From assembly GCA_917880885.1 (NCBI GenBank), contig OU862918.1:27427988-27491987 (forward strand): DNA of 64,000 nucleotides, written 5' to 3'. The position numbers were made by a program, and so were the translations under genes. This document shows, piece by piece, positions 20,093 to 31,683 of this stretch (its first letter is position 1; every line of letters begins with the position of its first letter). The notes below the pieces were generated by a model. That model saw only the letters and a list, made by a program, of their open reading frames with translations, made no database searches and was not told the DNA's origin. The stretch is from Limnephilus marmoratus (Eukaryota; Arthropoda; Insecta; Trichoptera; Limnephilidae).

Positions 20093-20546
20093 ATGGCCAC
20101 AAATTATGGGAAAGAAAATGAAAACCAAGCAATTGAGCAATTTACAAAAGAAACAAAATTAGAGGTATTCGCCTGTGGACTATTTATCGATGAAAACAAA
20201 AACTTTTTAGCGGCAAGTCCGGATGGCCTTTTTGGCAAGGATTCTATAATTGAAGTGAAATGCCCATATAGTATAGTAAATATGTCACCAGAAGAAGGAT
20301 TTGAACAAAAAAATTGATAACTGTAAAATTGAAGACAATGCTTCAACATTAAAACGGAATCACAATTACTTCTACCAAGTACAAGGCCAGTTACACATTA
20401 CTCGTCGTAAATACTGTTATTTTGTCGTGTGGAGTCCTAAAGGTTTGCCGTATGAAAAAATTGAAAGGGACGATTCAATCTGGCAAAAAATTGAACCACT
20501 GTTAGAAAAACTTCTACCACCAATGCCTTTTACCAGAAACAATTGA
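20093..20546 (+). pseudogene. YqaJ-like (lambda-exonuclease-type) nuclease remnant
   Basis: The first frame (20093-20317) has GKENENQAIEQF, LAASPDGLFG and IIEVKCPYS, matching the YqaJ/viral recombinase nuclease pattern in which the Asp of SPDG and the E-x-K pair bind metal. A shift near 20310 moves to a second frame (to 20546) with YFYQVQGQLHITRR and YCYFVVWSPKGLPYEKI, the remaining conserved blocks. The motif order is complete but the gene is frameshifted. The family digests or recombines double-stranded DNA ends. Confidence 0.6.
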
Positions 20547-20734
20547 CGGTCGCATATCAAGAAATTTACCGGCGAGAGAAAGATCTAAATCATAAATTGT
20601 TTAAAATTCATTGTATAGTGGTAAAAAATTTTGTACAATAAAGTGTTTACAAACAAAAAATTTCAATTAATCACTGAAGGCAATGTAAGCGACTCTCAAC
20701 TAAAAATTTGAAACAGATTTTTTTTAAAAACATA

Positions 20735-21140
20735 AACCTCACATTGGAGGCACCGAGGAAAAATAATCGCTCAGGGACTTTGTTGGAGAAGTTGTTGGAC
20801 ATCATTGGAGAAGCTGTGTGGAGGGTATTTTTAGGATAAGGAAGGAAAGGAAGTTTTGGGTAGGGAAAAGGTAGGTAAAAGTATGAAATGATGGTGGAGA
20901 GTCCAGCTGTAGAGATCAAAAGATCTTCCTCTTCCAGTTTCTCCCAATCCGGCCCGCCACGCAGTAAGTGGACAAAATTATCCGCCACCAAAACCCATGC
21001 AGACCTCATCCGTGAACCCGGGAACCCAGGCTCTGTCACCAAACATAGAGGACCACTTGCGGTGACCAAGTGGCGGGGGTGTTGGTTATCCAATAAATGG
21101 TTCCCGGGGCGATGGTACCTAAAACGCCTCCCAAATTGAA
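20735..21140 (-). repeat. LINE-derived short repeat, copy 1
   Basis: On the minus strand it runs from TTTTCAATTTGGGAGGCG (21140 side) to CACACAGCTTCTCCAATGATG. It consists of the 5' segment and the 3' segment of the LINE at 51245-54865, joined without the coding region. The middle of this copy is also shortened. Confidence 0.65.
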
Positions 21141-21399
21141 AATTTATTATAGTACTTGACATAAAAAAATTTAATTTTGCACAATTTTAGTATGAAAGCT
21201 CGGTCAGTATTGGTATACCGCGATGAGTCACTAAACAGAAAAAAAACGAATAAAAAATATCGATTACTCGGGCAAGGACAACACTAGTCTACCGATAAAA
21301 TTCTTTACATCACTACTTCGCATTATATGTATGTATTTGTCAAAACCCACGTTCCCCGGCCCCCCTCAGGAGAAATGAGCGAAAGGGACACCTGCACGT

Positions 21400-21777
21400 C
21401 GGGCCGAAAATACCTAAATAAAATCTTCGAAATCGATGTTTTGTATTCCCCATTTTTCTTCTCCAAAACTGGACGGATTTAAAATTTTTTTTTCACTAAC
21501 TGTATTAAAAGAAAATATTCTATGTCGGTACGTTTTGCTTTTTTTCAAAATACATTGTTTAGTTTGTATACTGAACGTTTTTTGACGGCGTTTAAATTAG
21601 GCAATTTTATTCATTTTTGGAAGGTCGTAACTTCTATGAGAAGTAAATTATCAAAAAAATAAAACGTACCGACACGCTAGTGGTCAATATCTATATTATG
21701 TAAAAAAAAATTTTGCTCTAGGGTCAAAATCCAGAGAGATAAACGGGGAATACGTTTGTATAGAAAAGCGCAGCTAG
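21400..21777 (+). mobile_element. Possible Helitron-like sequence (third family)
   Basis: The right end reads AAACG, a 7-base loop, CGTTT, then 16 bases and CTAG before T (CTAG 21774-21777), and the left part contains TTCTCCAAAACTGGACGGAT. Only one copy is present, so the left boundary is a guess. Confidence 0.3.
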
Positions 21778-21839
21778 TATTTCCTCTTAACTTCCGCGTA
21801 AAAGTCATTTGAAATTACCAAATCGATCATGGTTTTACA

Positions 21840-22330
21840 TTTTTTTCATATTCTTGTATAATTTTTGACAAGTTGCTTAGGCAATTTATGATGGTTTGTA
21901 ATATTGTGCTTTTTGTATTGAATATTAAAATCTCCACAGGTGATTATCAAGTCTCTTGTATTTATTTGCTTACGGCACCATTCTTCAAAAAAATCTAAGA
22001 ATTTTGTCATTTTGATTTGGGGAATGATAAATAGCTGCATAGGTTCCCAGCTTAAAATCCTTCAATAGCCAGTAGGTATCCAGATATTATTTTGATCTAG
22101 TTCCGCATTTTTTGTGACTTTGTAAGAGATATTGTTTTGATATGTGATAACTCCACCTGTATGCCTGCTAAATGAGTCGCATCTAATTGTCGAATAGCCC
22201 TGAAATGTTGTTTCATTTTGGTTAATTTCTTCTGTATTACAGGTTTTGCTCATCATCACCATTTGCAGTTTGTATTCTTTTAGCATGTTTTCGACTTTTT
22301 CGATAGGTGCTAGGTTTCTCTGGGTCTCCT
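21840..22330 (-). pseudogene. LINE apurinic endonuclease (APE) remnant
   Basis: Two adjacent frames on the minus strand carry KLQMVMMSKTCN, a block RHTGGVITYQNNISY, and LIITCGDFNIQYKKH. The GDFN motif and the GGV block are typical of APE domains of non-LTR retrotransposons. A frameshift near 22060 separates them, and no reverse transcriptase follows on the left, so this is a broken 5' fragment. Confidence 0.6.
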
Positions 22331-22766
22331 ACCGCCCCCCTGAAAGTCTGAAACGCCCCCCAATTGTCAACCTATGCTTTAAATGCTTTAATTAAATACC
22401 GCGAGTAGAACACACATTAAAAAATTGGAATAATCATTTTTTTATTAGTCTTTTTATAAGCCCAGAAAAAAATAATTTCTCGAGCTTATGAAAACTGCAT
22501 TAAAATTCAATATCTACTTACTCACCCCTTGTCGGTTGTGGTTTTATTGTATTACTTGGAAAATTAAATTCGCCAGAAAATGATCGTAAAACATATGAAT
22601 ATTTATGCCGGAGCTTCAAATCCACGCCCTTCGGGTAAAAACGGGAACCTTCTTCAATAGGGGATAGAGGGATACCACACCTTAATATAACTCCCTTGAT
22701 CGTACCGGAACTCGTTTCTGAGTTCTAGCGGCACGCACATTGTAATACACTTTATTTCATAATATA
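22331..22766. other. No recognised feature
   Basis: AT-rich; no frame, repeat or motif that I can support. Confidence 0.5.
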
Positions 22767-23687
22767 CTAGCAGACCCAGACACATGTGGCAAACGAAACC
22801 AGACTCCACGCCATTACCTAACCTTTATAACCAACGCCATCTGTTAAGGCTCGAGAAGAAGAAGATGGAGAGATACGAAATTACGAATGTTAGAGGAGAG
22901 CGCTAACATTTACAGCAACAAAATCGAATCGATCGCGGGCATTGTCTTAAACAGCATTTAAAGAAATACTGTGATTTTTATCATACATATAACTTGTAAA
23001 ATAACTGAAACAAACTTGTTTATAATAATTTTTGGAGTATACTTTGCGATTTTTTTCTATCGAGGGAATTTTATATAATTTGCATTTCGGCGCGGGCAAT
23101 GTCTAGATATTATCTTCAAGAATAACATATATTTTTTTAAGAGCTTTAAAACTTAACGTGTTTAAGGGAGATATGTAAGAAATCGTTAGTAATTCGGATA
23201 GCGGGCCCCATATCTCACTGCCCGCTGCCCGGTAGCGTATTTACAATCCCTACCGCGTTTCAGTCGCTTTAAATTTTCAATATCCAAATATAAATATTTA
23301 GAAATAAAATTATTAATTTCTAATATACACATTGGAAATATTATTTTATCTAGATTTTAGAACAATTTTGGTTTTTGCAAAGTGATAAAAAATAACCAAT
23401 ATAGAGGTATATTTAAAATGTAAATTGTCGTTACCGGGACTGAATCGGTGTAGGTTTTGTAAATACGCTGCCCGGTACCCGCCGCCCGCTGCCCGCTGCC
23501 GCTTGGCCAGATATATTATATACCTATTTAAACCAATTTACACAAAACCTTGACAAATTATATACCTAAAAACCTTCCACATGAATCACTCTATCTATTG
23601 GTAAAAAGCGCATGAAAATCCGTTGAGCAGTTTAAAAGATCTAAGCGCACAGACAGGTGAGCGACTTCATTTTATACCTTGTAAAGA
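22767..23687 (-). mobile_element. Helitron-like element (family B), 0.9 kb copy
   Basis: CTAG at 22767-22770 with the CTAGCAGACCC end, and TCTTTACAAGGTATAAAATG at the other end on the minus strand. The interior contains ATATTATCTTCAA and AAGAGCTT blocks, also found at about 37515-37620, and GCTGCCCGCTGCC repeats. A Mutator-like MITE interrupts it. Confidence 0.55.
23235..23468. mobile_element. Mutator-like MITE, copy 1
   Basis: The ends are inverted repeats (GCGTATTTACAA left, TTGTAAATACGC right) with a longer imperfect extension including GATTCAGTC-like blocks. The element is flanked on both sides by the identical 9-mer TGCCCGGTA. A 9 bp target duplication is the Mutator/MULE hallmark. No coding sequence. 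Confidence 0.7.
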
Positions 23688-23821
23688 TATTGTTTATATA
23701 AAATTGGAAAAATTATAATAGAAAGTAGGAAATAAAATAGAAAAAGCATTTATTTATTTTTATAAATATGATTATTTTTTTCAAATTCCGATCCGAAACT
23801 TTGATTTCATAAAGGTATACA

Positions 23822-24890
23822 CAGGACTGGGCAAAATACATGCTTCGCTGTAATTAAAATACAAATTACAAAATACTTTTTCGCATGTATTTAAAATACG
23901 AAATACAAAATACTTTCAAGTCGTGTACTTAAATTCAAAACACAAAATACAGTATTTTAACCATTTTTTAATTTCAAATACAAAATACAAAATACATTTG
24001 GTTTTGGTAGAACTTTTGGTTGCAATAAATTGTCGTAAGTGACCTTATCCAAGGATGAGTTTCCATAGAAGCAAAGCTGAGCAGAGCGAAACAGATACAT
24101 GCAAAAATTGACCAATCATATTGCTCAGAAAACACATCTCGTCTCCGCTACACTTGTAAAGTTTTGTGGTATAGGACTTAGGTGTTAGATAATAATAATA
24201 ATTATTATTATAACACTAGCTGGTTCCCGGCAAACGTTGCAGTGCCATATTCAAAGAAATAAATTGTTTCTCTCTGCATGTCCTTTCCCGTGCGTCCCCG
24301 TTCTCCTCCCGCACTCCCTTCCCCTCCCGCGTTTCCCTTCCACATTCCCGCCTACCCTCTCCCCTGTCCGCTCCCCCGTCCCACCAACCCCCCGCCCGCG
24401 TTCCATATATTCAGTTCCAGTACATTCAGTTTTCAAACAACTCGCGTGCCAGCTATTACAATTTTTTATTCAAATTTTCATTTTTCACATATTATAAAAT
24501 ATTCTTTTTTCTATATTATAAGAACAATCAATCAAATCTGGTAAGATGTACAATAACAGTGCTATTATATATAGCACAGTAATAATAACTAGCACGACAT
24601 AAAAAAATGTACAGTACATTATAAAGCAATGATAACAGAACTACAAATAATCATTAGTAAGGATGCTATAGCACAGGACAATTGGACAATGGTACAGGAT
24701 TCTAGCGTTTTTAGTCTTTCATTATCATTATTAAGATCGCTAAATGTATTTTGAAACCATAAGTATTTGAAATACAAATTATAAAATACCCCAGCAGCAG
24801 GCAATTGAAATACCAATTACAAAATACATTTTTAGGAAGTAATTGAAATACAAATACAATTACAAGTAATTCAAATACTGCCCAGCCCTG
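23822..24890 (+). mobile_element. hAT-B non-autonomous element, copy 1 (deleted)
   Basis: Starts CAGGACTGGGCAAAATACAT and ends TACTGCCCAGCCCTG. Flanks are GGTATACA and CGTATACA, an 8 bp target duplication with one mismatch. The termini are built from repeated AAATACAAA units. It carries a truncated Helitron-like A segment (24216-24542). Confidence 0.8.
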
Positions 24891-24898
24891 CGTATACA

Positions 24899-25600
24899 TT
24901 TTAATTATTAATTAATTGTGATTAATTTTTAGATTTTAATATAAAGCGTGGTGTTTTTTCTTTCTAATACCGTTTAAATTATATTTCTCACTATTATAGT
25001 TAAGGAGACTCAACGATTTCTACAAGATATAATATGAGTTGTTCCCAAATGCCAACAAATCAGCCTGACATTATTTTTTCTTTATAGAATGCGTATTATT
25101 TCATTATTTGCGTAATATAAAAATAAACCAACATTAATCGAAAAACATGTACTTATAAGATTGTCAATAGAATTCCTTGGAGAAACAAAAAGCATTAATA
25201 ATATTAATGTAATGATAAAATAAGTGTGCTTGTAGATAATATGGACCATGAACTCTTTTTTTATTCTGAAATAAGTTGTACTTAGGTATAGCTTATAAAA
25301 ATACAGTATTTCTGACGCACTTACTACTTGTATGTTATAGTTAGGTAGTAACAAATTCTATACAAGTTTTTTACCCTGGTTTTGTTTGTCGTATTATTAT
25401 TGTTATATTTTTACTGTGTGTGTCTGTATAAAACATTATCTTTTTCTTTTGAAGACTTGTTTAGCATAATTTTTAAGAAATAACGTAAATGTTTTCTTTA
25501 CATAAGCCTTTAAAAAAACGATTAATCACCTGAACAAGAAAAATGATTTGGTTTAAAACGTTCGCAAGCAGGGGAAGTTGGGGCAAAATATTTTTCTGGT
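24899..25600. other. No recognised feature
   Basis: Very AT-rich; only chance frames. Confidence 0.5.
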
Positions 25601-25639
25601 AAAATCGGTTTGTGTCAAAGAAAACTACAAATTCGGTCA

Positions 25640-26460
25640 TGAGTGCCGCATTCTGAACATAGTTTTGAACTCAGAACAGCTTGCAGATTTATGATTCTTA
25701 GATGATGCCAGGAGGTTTATTGGTCCAATTTGTTTTACACCCCATCCCCTTAGCTATCTAGTAAATGAACTGAAAAAATGCTTTAGAACAATTTTAATGA
25801 TTGTTTTAGTATTTTAATATCCAATTGTTTCTTATGATTAAAGATACTTATAGCTAGTTAATTGAAAAAAAAAACAAAAATGGTTAAAAATAAAAACGAG
25901 AATTGTTGATAAAAAAATATTTAAGGGGTATTCTAGTCTAGAAGCCCGAATTTCGGGCGTTTTTTGACAATAAAAACATTCTTTAAGTAAACATTTTTTT
26001 ATAATTTATTTATTTCAAAATTTAAAAAAAAAATGAAGTTACACGCTGTTTAAGTAGAGGGGGAAAATAGAGTGTCCATCTTGTCACGATTTCAACCCTT
26101 CTGGTCATCTGAAAAATATGAAAAGTCAGTACAAATGTCATTATGGTAGGAACAAGGAAAAATAAAAAATAAAAATTCTTGCTAAATGGCGACTACTCTA
26201 AAAAAGATATTTTTCAGCTATTTCTTAGCTCATCGAATTTTTAAAAATAGTAAAAAGAAAATTCATGACAAATTTTAAGATAATCGGTCAATTAGAAATT
26301 GAGATTTCGTGACAAACTTTCCAAAGCATTTTTCAGTCCATTTTCTTGATAGCTGTAATGGGATGGGGTGTAAAAAAATGGACCAATAAACCTAAATGAA
26401 TCATAATCTGCAAGCTTTTCTGAGTTCAAAACTATGCACAGAATGCGGAACTCATATTTT
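25640..26460. repeat. Fold-back element with about 110 bp inverted arms
   Basis: The left arm (about 25648-25755) and right arm (about 26348-26455) are complementary over GCATTCTG, TTTTGAACTCAGAA, CTTGCAGATTATGATT, GGTTTATTGGTCCA and ACACCCCATCCC. The interior is AT-rich with a small palindrome CCCGAATTTCGGG near 25945. It is probably a MITE. Target duplication was not resolved. Confidence 0.5.
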
Positions 26461-27200
26461 GCACACTCAACTCCTTCCAGCGCCTGCACTACGTCATAAT
26501 TCTAGAATATTCTGTCTTTTTCGCTTTGGTGCAAAACATGTAAGAAGGAGGATTTTTATGTACCTACCTAGACATTTTAGAACAATCGTCGATGATTAAT
26601 TGATGATAGATCTCTCTCTACCTCTCTCTCTCTCTCTTTTCTTATGTTTCTTTATTCATTGAAAAAATTCTTTTTACAAAAGTTGGGGATTTTTCGACCA
26701 CCATGCTAGGCACATGCCCGTGCTGTGGTGGTCGATTTTTTATACAGTAAATTAATATACGCAATATAAAGAATGTGTAAGAAAATATATACATAAAATA
26801 ATATAATATTAAAGAATATCATAGAATACAAAATAGTATAATAGAATTTAACTTAAAAGAGTTACTAGTATAAAATCAAAGTGAGTACTATACCTATGGT
26901 AAGTTTATTGCTGGGAAGTAGGTACATATGGGACTTCGTCGGATTCAATACACAGTGGTGCCAAACAGTCTCTCTCTCTCTCTCTCGACAGCAATGATTA
27001 GTATGAACTAGGAAAAATTTAGCCTGCGGCCTTTTTTTCCCGTGCGTTCCTCAACTATATTCATAACTATTATCCTACTATTTTCTGTCTCATAATATAA
27101 GGAATTCCATCCCAATAAGGAATTCCACTGAAAAAATATTATGAAAAAAAATTCAACAAACGTTGATTCCGAGTAGGTATAAAATTTGATTAGTTTTTTT
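26461..27200. other. Low-complexity stretch, no gene
   Basis: Two (TC)n runs (about 26610-26637 and 26970-26986). One part (about 26690-26740) has an inverted pair, TCGACCACCA and its complement, framing CACATGCCCGTG, possibly a LINE 3' end. Confidence 0.4.
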
Positions 27201-27204
27201 TAAC

Positions 27205-27490
27205 ATTAGTTCCACACAGGAGGCCCTGTGTCATCTTAGGGGATGCTGTGTGGAGGGTTTTTTAAAGGAAAGGAAGGAGAGGAATTTCTGGGAAGGAAAT
27301 AAGTATTAGGGGTGAGTAGGAATCTGGGGGTGGCGAACGTATGAATTCATCCCTCCAATTGCGGTGTAAGCGATAGGTCGAGGGATTCTGGCAGGAGAGG
27401 TTCAAAGACCTCCTCAACCAGTCTCTCTCGATATGGCCCGCCATACAGCAGTGGAGGTAATCCACCTCTTACCCGCCCTGGTATAAGTAA
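27205..27490 (-). repeat. LINE-derived short repeat, copy 2 (partial)
   Basis: Contains the 3' segment (CACACAGCATCCCCTAAGATG on the minus strand) joined to the middle of the 5' segment (CCTACTCACCCCTAATAC, CGCATTGG-like region). The 5' start of the family is missing. Confidence 0.65.
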
Positions 27491-27625
27491 TTGATGGTTA
27501 CTCTTTCAAGGCTCTCGCAAGCTACATTTATTTATTTTGAACGAATCTAGACCTCCATTGTCCTTGCATACGTTGTTAGTAAGCAGTATGCAAGTGCCTA
27601 ACAGGAAAAACAAAATGCAAAAAAA
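27455..27625 (-). repeat. Repeat C fragment
   Basis: Matches 57400-57610 in reverse: TACCCGCCCTGGTATA, GGCTCTCGCAAG and GCATACGTTGTTAGTAAGCA are shared. Class unknown. Confidence 0.55.
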
Positions 27626-27719
27626 TAGGTAGTAAGACAAAGATAAATTAAACAGGGTAAAAGAAAAACTCATTCATGAGGCTCCATGAGGCGGCATTGC
27701 ATCTGTAAAAACCGGCAAG

Positions 27720-29802
27720 CAGGGCTGGGCAAAATACATGCTTTGCTGTAATTGAAATACAAATTTCAAAATACTTTCTCGCATGTATTTAAAATACGAA
27801 ATACAAAATACTTTCAAGTCATGTATTTGAAATACAAAATACAAAATATAGTATTTTAACCATTTTTTCATTTCAAATACAAAATACAAATTACAAAATA
27901 CAAAATACATTTGGATTTGGTAGAACCTTTGGTTGCAAGTTGCAATAAATTATCGTAAGTGCCCATATCTAAGGGTACATATCCATAGAAGCAAAGTTGA
28001 GCAGAATGAAACAGAGACGTGCTAAAATTGACTAATCATATTGCTCAGGAGACACATCTCGTCTCCGCCCCACTTGTAAAGTTTTGTGGTATAGGACTTA
28101 GGTGTTGGATTATAATAATAATTATTATAATAACACTAGCTGGTTCCCGGCATGCGTTGTAATGCCATATTCAAAGAAATAAATTGTTTCTCCCTGCATG
28201 TCCTTTCCCGAGCGTCCCCGTTCCCCTACCGCATCTCCTTCCCCTCTTGCATTTCCCTTCCACCTTCCCTGCCTACCCTCTTCCCTCTCCCGCTCCCCCA
28301 TCCCGCCAACCCCCCTCCCGCGGTCCATTTATTTAGTCCCAGTACATTCTGTTTTCAAATAACTCGCGTGCCAGCTATTATAATTTTTTATTCAAATTTT
28401 CATTTTTCACATATTACAAATATTAATTTTTCTATATTACAAGAACAATCAATCAAATCTGGTACCTCACATAGGTACCTATTTAAAATATCTATGATTT
28501 AAAAAATCCAAAGATAATTCTTTTGTTACAAAAAAAACAGCTGCCTGCTAAATTCAAATTTCATCAAACGCGCGAACTGTCAAACGTGCGAAGTTAAAAT
28601 AGTCGTTAAGTTTTCTGAAATTATCCAATTTTCTGCGTAATTTTCTTAATATTTCTTTCCGTAAGAACCTTCTACAAAGTATTAGAAAACTTTTAAAAAA
28701 ATTAATGAAATGGGTAAAGTCATTCTGAAGTTATGGCGTGATCAAGGGAAACAAGGATTCATATTTATTGGATGACATTTGTATAGCGCAGTTTTGTGTT
28801 ACTTCATTTCAAGTGCGCTCTACAGTAATTAACTTAAAAATAATCTAGTAATCAGTTAAATTATTCCTATAGTGCTTGATCTAATACTATGATAGAAAAA
28901 TGTACAATACAAAGCAATGACAAGTATAATATAATATGATAAAAAATGTACAATAACAGTGCTATTATAGCACAGGACAATAATAATAACTAGCATGACG
29001 TAAGCAAAATGTACAGTACATTATAATGCAACACAAATGTACAGCACATTACGGTGCAAAACAAATTCTAAGCAGAACTCTTACACAATTTGACATTTTT
29101 AACTCTGCACCACACCCCTTAAAATCACACAGACGCTCTCTCGATACTCATATAACAATAACTATAGATACCCTCTAATACAACCACCACTCTAAGAACT
29201 TCCTTTTTTTCTTTTTTTTCTCTTTTAATTTTTTGTCGCGCATATTTTTATTACTGTACCTCAACTTAACCGATTCCCCCCATCCTTCCCCCTCCTACAT
29301 AACTAGGCTCTTAAAATGTAATTTTTCATTAGTAAATATCTCTGGAATCACTACACTTTGTATACAATACCTATGTGGAAACCTGGAAATGGTTCAATTA
29401 TTGTGACTCAATTACTAAATGCTCTGTTATTAATGTAAACTGTTGGTCTCCGAAATAAATAAAATAAAAATAAAGCAATGATAAAGAGAACTACAAATAA
29501 TCATTAGTAAGAGTGTTATAGCAAACGACAACAGTGCAGGATTCTAGCGTTTTTAGTCTATCTATTATCTATGTGTGTTTATTTTTCATTATCATTATTA
29601 AGATCGCTAAATGTATTTGAAAATGTATTTTGAAACCATAAGTATTTGAAATACAAATTACAAAATACCTCAGCAGCAGGTAATTGAAATACCAATTACA
29701 AAATACATTTTTAGGAAGTAATTGAAATACAAATACAAAATACGTATTTGTATTTCAAATACGTATTTCAATTACAAGTATTTCAAATACTGCCCAGCCC
29801 TG
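27720..29802 (+). mobile_element. hAT-B non-autonomous element, copy 2
   Basis: Starts CAGGGCTGGGCAAAATACAT and ends CTGCCCAGCCCTG. It is flanked by perfect 8 bp duplications CCGGCAAG (27712-27719 and 29803-29810). At 2083 bp it holds a nearly complete Helitron-like A copy (28136-28772) and a LINE tail, with no transposase. Confidence 0.88.
29037..29475 (+). mobile_element. 5'-truncated LINE 3' tail inside hAT-B
   Basis: This stretch is missing from the other two hAT-B copies, so it is an insertion. It ends GTCTCCGAAATAAATAAAAT, an A-rich microsatellite-like tail typical of several LINE families, before the hAT sequence resumes with GCAATGATAA. Target duplication is unclear. No ORF. Confidence 0.45.
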
Positions 29803-29874
29803 CCGGCAAGCACCTGCATAAAATAGATTTCTCTATTTTATGCAGGTGAAATTATTAAATATATTTAACATCTA

Positions 29875-29970
29875 CCCGCCATACAGCAGATGGGCAGATG
29901 CATCGGCCGCTAAGACCTGGGAAAACCTCACTCCATGAACCCGGGCACCTCTGTTAAAAGTTACCAAAAG
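29875..29970 (-). repeat. LINE-derived short repeat fragment
   Basis: About 95 bp with CCGCCATACAGCAG, GACCTGGGAAAACCTCA and CATGAACCCGGGCACC, shared with 54700-54760 and 21000-21030. Confidence 0.55.
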
Positions 29971-29976
29971 TTACTG

Positions 29977-30400
29977 CACAAGTTTGTTATCCACGGGCCA
30001 GAAATAATAAAAATTGCGTTATTGCCGATAGATCAATTGACAGAAGAGGCACAAGAAGCAAGAAACAAGGATTTTAAGAAATTTAGGTAGCATCATTCCC
30101 GAAAACGTAGCCGAGAAAATTCCAAAGCCGATGTTTTCAATTTGTTGTTGCTGTCATCAAATCCTCTCATAATGAGCAAAAGAAAGCTTCCAAAAAAAGC
30201 TAACCTCACTCCCCAAAGAAATGCCATTACAGCTGATAAGTGGAATTCATCCAAATACTCAGGATGATGATGGTAGTGATGATAATGATAATGATTTTCG
30301 TGATAGCAGTGATGATGATGGTGATGATGATAGTGATAACGACCCAAACGGTGACCGGCCGACTCAGAATGAAACCAAGTCAGAACCACCTCAGAAATAT
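29977..30400 (+). pseudogene. C-terminal remnant of a transposon-linked protein (family T)
   Basis: A frame from 29977 to a stop at 30265-30267 is open except for one TAG at 30088-30090. It contains KFVIHGPEIIKIALLP, LTEEAQEARNKDFKKFR, HHSRKRSRE and DVFNLLLLSSNP. The same protein family recurs at 44333-44653 (SSEEVQEARNKDF, CRKCSR, DVFNLMLITSDP). An Asp-rich tail continues in another frame after 30250. I do not know the function; such C-termini occur in repeated genes of insects. Confidence 0.5.
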
Positions 30401-30405
30401 CATTA

Positions 30406-30566
30406 GGGAACGTACCCATACTACGTGACCTGTTCAGGGGGGTCATCAAAATACCACGCTTGGTACAAATGAGCGGCCGATTGCTTAGGTTTTTGGTCAT
30501 CGCGGGGGGGGGGGGGGGGGGTTAAAAATCGCAAAAAAAGTTGGCACGTAGTACGGGTACGTTCCC
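30406..30566. mobile_element. Harbinger-like MITE, C/G-tract family, copy 1
   Basis: Inverted ends GGGAACGTACCCATACTACG and a matching right end with one substitution. Flanked by TTA on both sides (30403-30405, 30567-30569). A 19-base G-run lies inside. The 3 bp TWA duplication points to PIF/Harbinger. Confidence 0.75.
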
Positions 30567-30569
30567 TTA

Positions 30570-31589
30570 TGATGATGAAAAAATATAAAAAAATTGTTAA
30601 ATAGGTTAAGTTAGGTTAGGGTTACCGGCTATTTTAAAATTATTTTTCCACAGCTTTTAATGACCTTTCTGAGGTGGTTCTGAGTTGGTTTCATTCTGAG
30701 TTGGCATGGAACCGACCCAAACATGTCAGATGAATAAAATTAAAAATATTTTTGGTAGTCATTTAACTAAATCTGTATAGAGGTATGTAATAAAGTTTTA
30801 TATATCATGTAATCAATATTTTGTTGTTTTATAACCTTCCATTCCACATTAAAAATTTATTATTTATTCCCTGTCAATATCATGTAATTTATACAATATA
30901 TAAATTCCTAACAATCTGATATATCATAGTCACCGATTTCTCAGTGTTGGACCCCATTGTTAGGTCGCTTGACTAGAGATGGTTAGGCCAAGGGCGATTC
31001 CCACAAAAAGTACAGAGAAGGCAATGCAGACCTTTTCAATTAGAATAATACAAATTATACTGAAAAGGTTGGTACCTACTTTAAATCTTAATCTTAGGGT
31101 TCAGATTGTCATTTGCAGAAAAAATAAATGATATAATATTATACCTATTGCACTGCCATTGCCCGACGTTCCCCTCTTTTATAATTTTGTAGGTAAGTAC
31201 CTAAGTACTTATTTTGTTTAGTATTTATAAATTGAGGATGATCTACCTACACACTTTTATTTTAATATAACAAAAGTGTCAAATGTATTTAAATGCTATT
31301 CTTCTTTAACATGAATTAGGTTTTTTTCATGCAATTTATGTTCCAAGCACCAAATAAATATAAATCAAAACTGACTCACTCCCGCTTCAGTTGCTTTTAT
31401 ACCTACGACAGATAAGTTACATTAACCAATAATATTAAATAAACTATTCAATTTTAAGCTAAAAGTTAATTAACATAATATATGAGCAGCGGGAAGTGCA
31501 TGAATTATCGCCTTTTGTAAACTAATTAATAGATATATTAAAATAGTGTTAAATTTATCTTAATTTAATTAGACACGTCGATTATCATT
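30570..31589. promoter_or_regulatory. Upstream region of the CRAL-TRIO gene
   Basis: The first part repeats the end of the preceding remnant (CTGAGGTGGTTCTGAGTTGG, inverted to the sequence near 30380). From about 30760 it is AT-rich and free of recognised transposons. The promoter and 5' UTR of the gene starting at 31590 must lie here, but no element can be assigned with confidence. Confidence 0.3.
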
Positions 31590-31683
31590 ATGTCTGATCC
31601 ACAAAGGTTAGAAGCATCCCGTGAAGATGTTCAGTTAATTAAGGAATGGATAAAGACGCAGCCTCATCTCCCCGATAATATGG
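31590..31683 (+). CDS. CRAL-TRIO gene, exon 1
   Basis: Start codon context CATTATGTC. Encodes 31 residues beginning MSDPQRLEASREDVQLIKEW and ends one base into a codon before GTAAAA. Confidence 0.88.

Noticed and set aside
30221..30406. Asp-rich ORF (DDDGSDDNDN)
   Set aside because: Most likely the frameshifted acidic tail of the family T remnant; no independent start or splice support.
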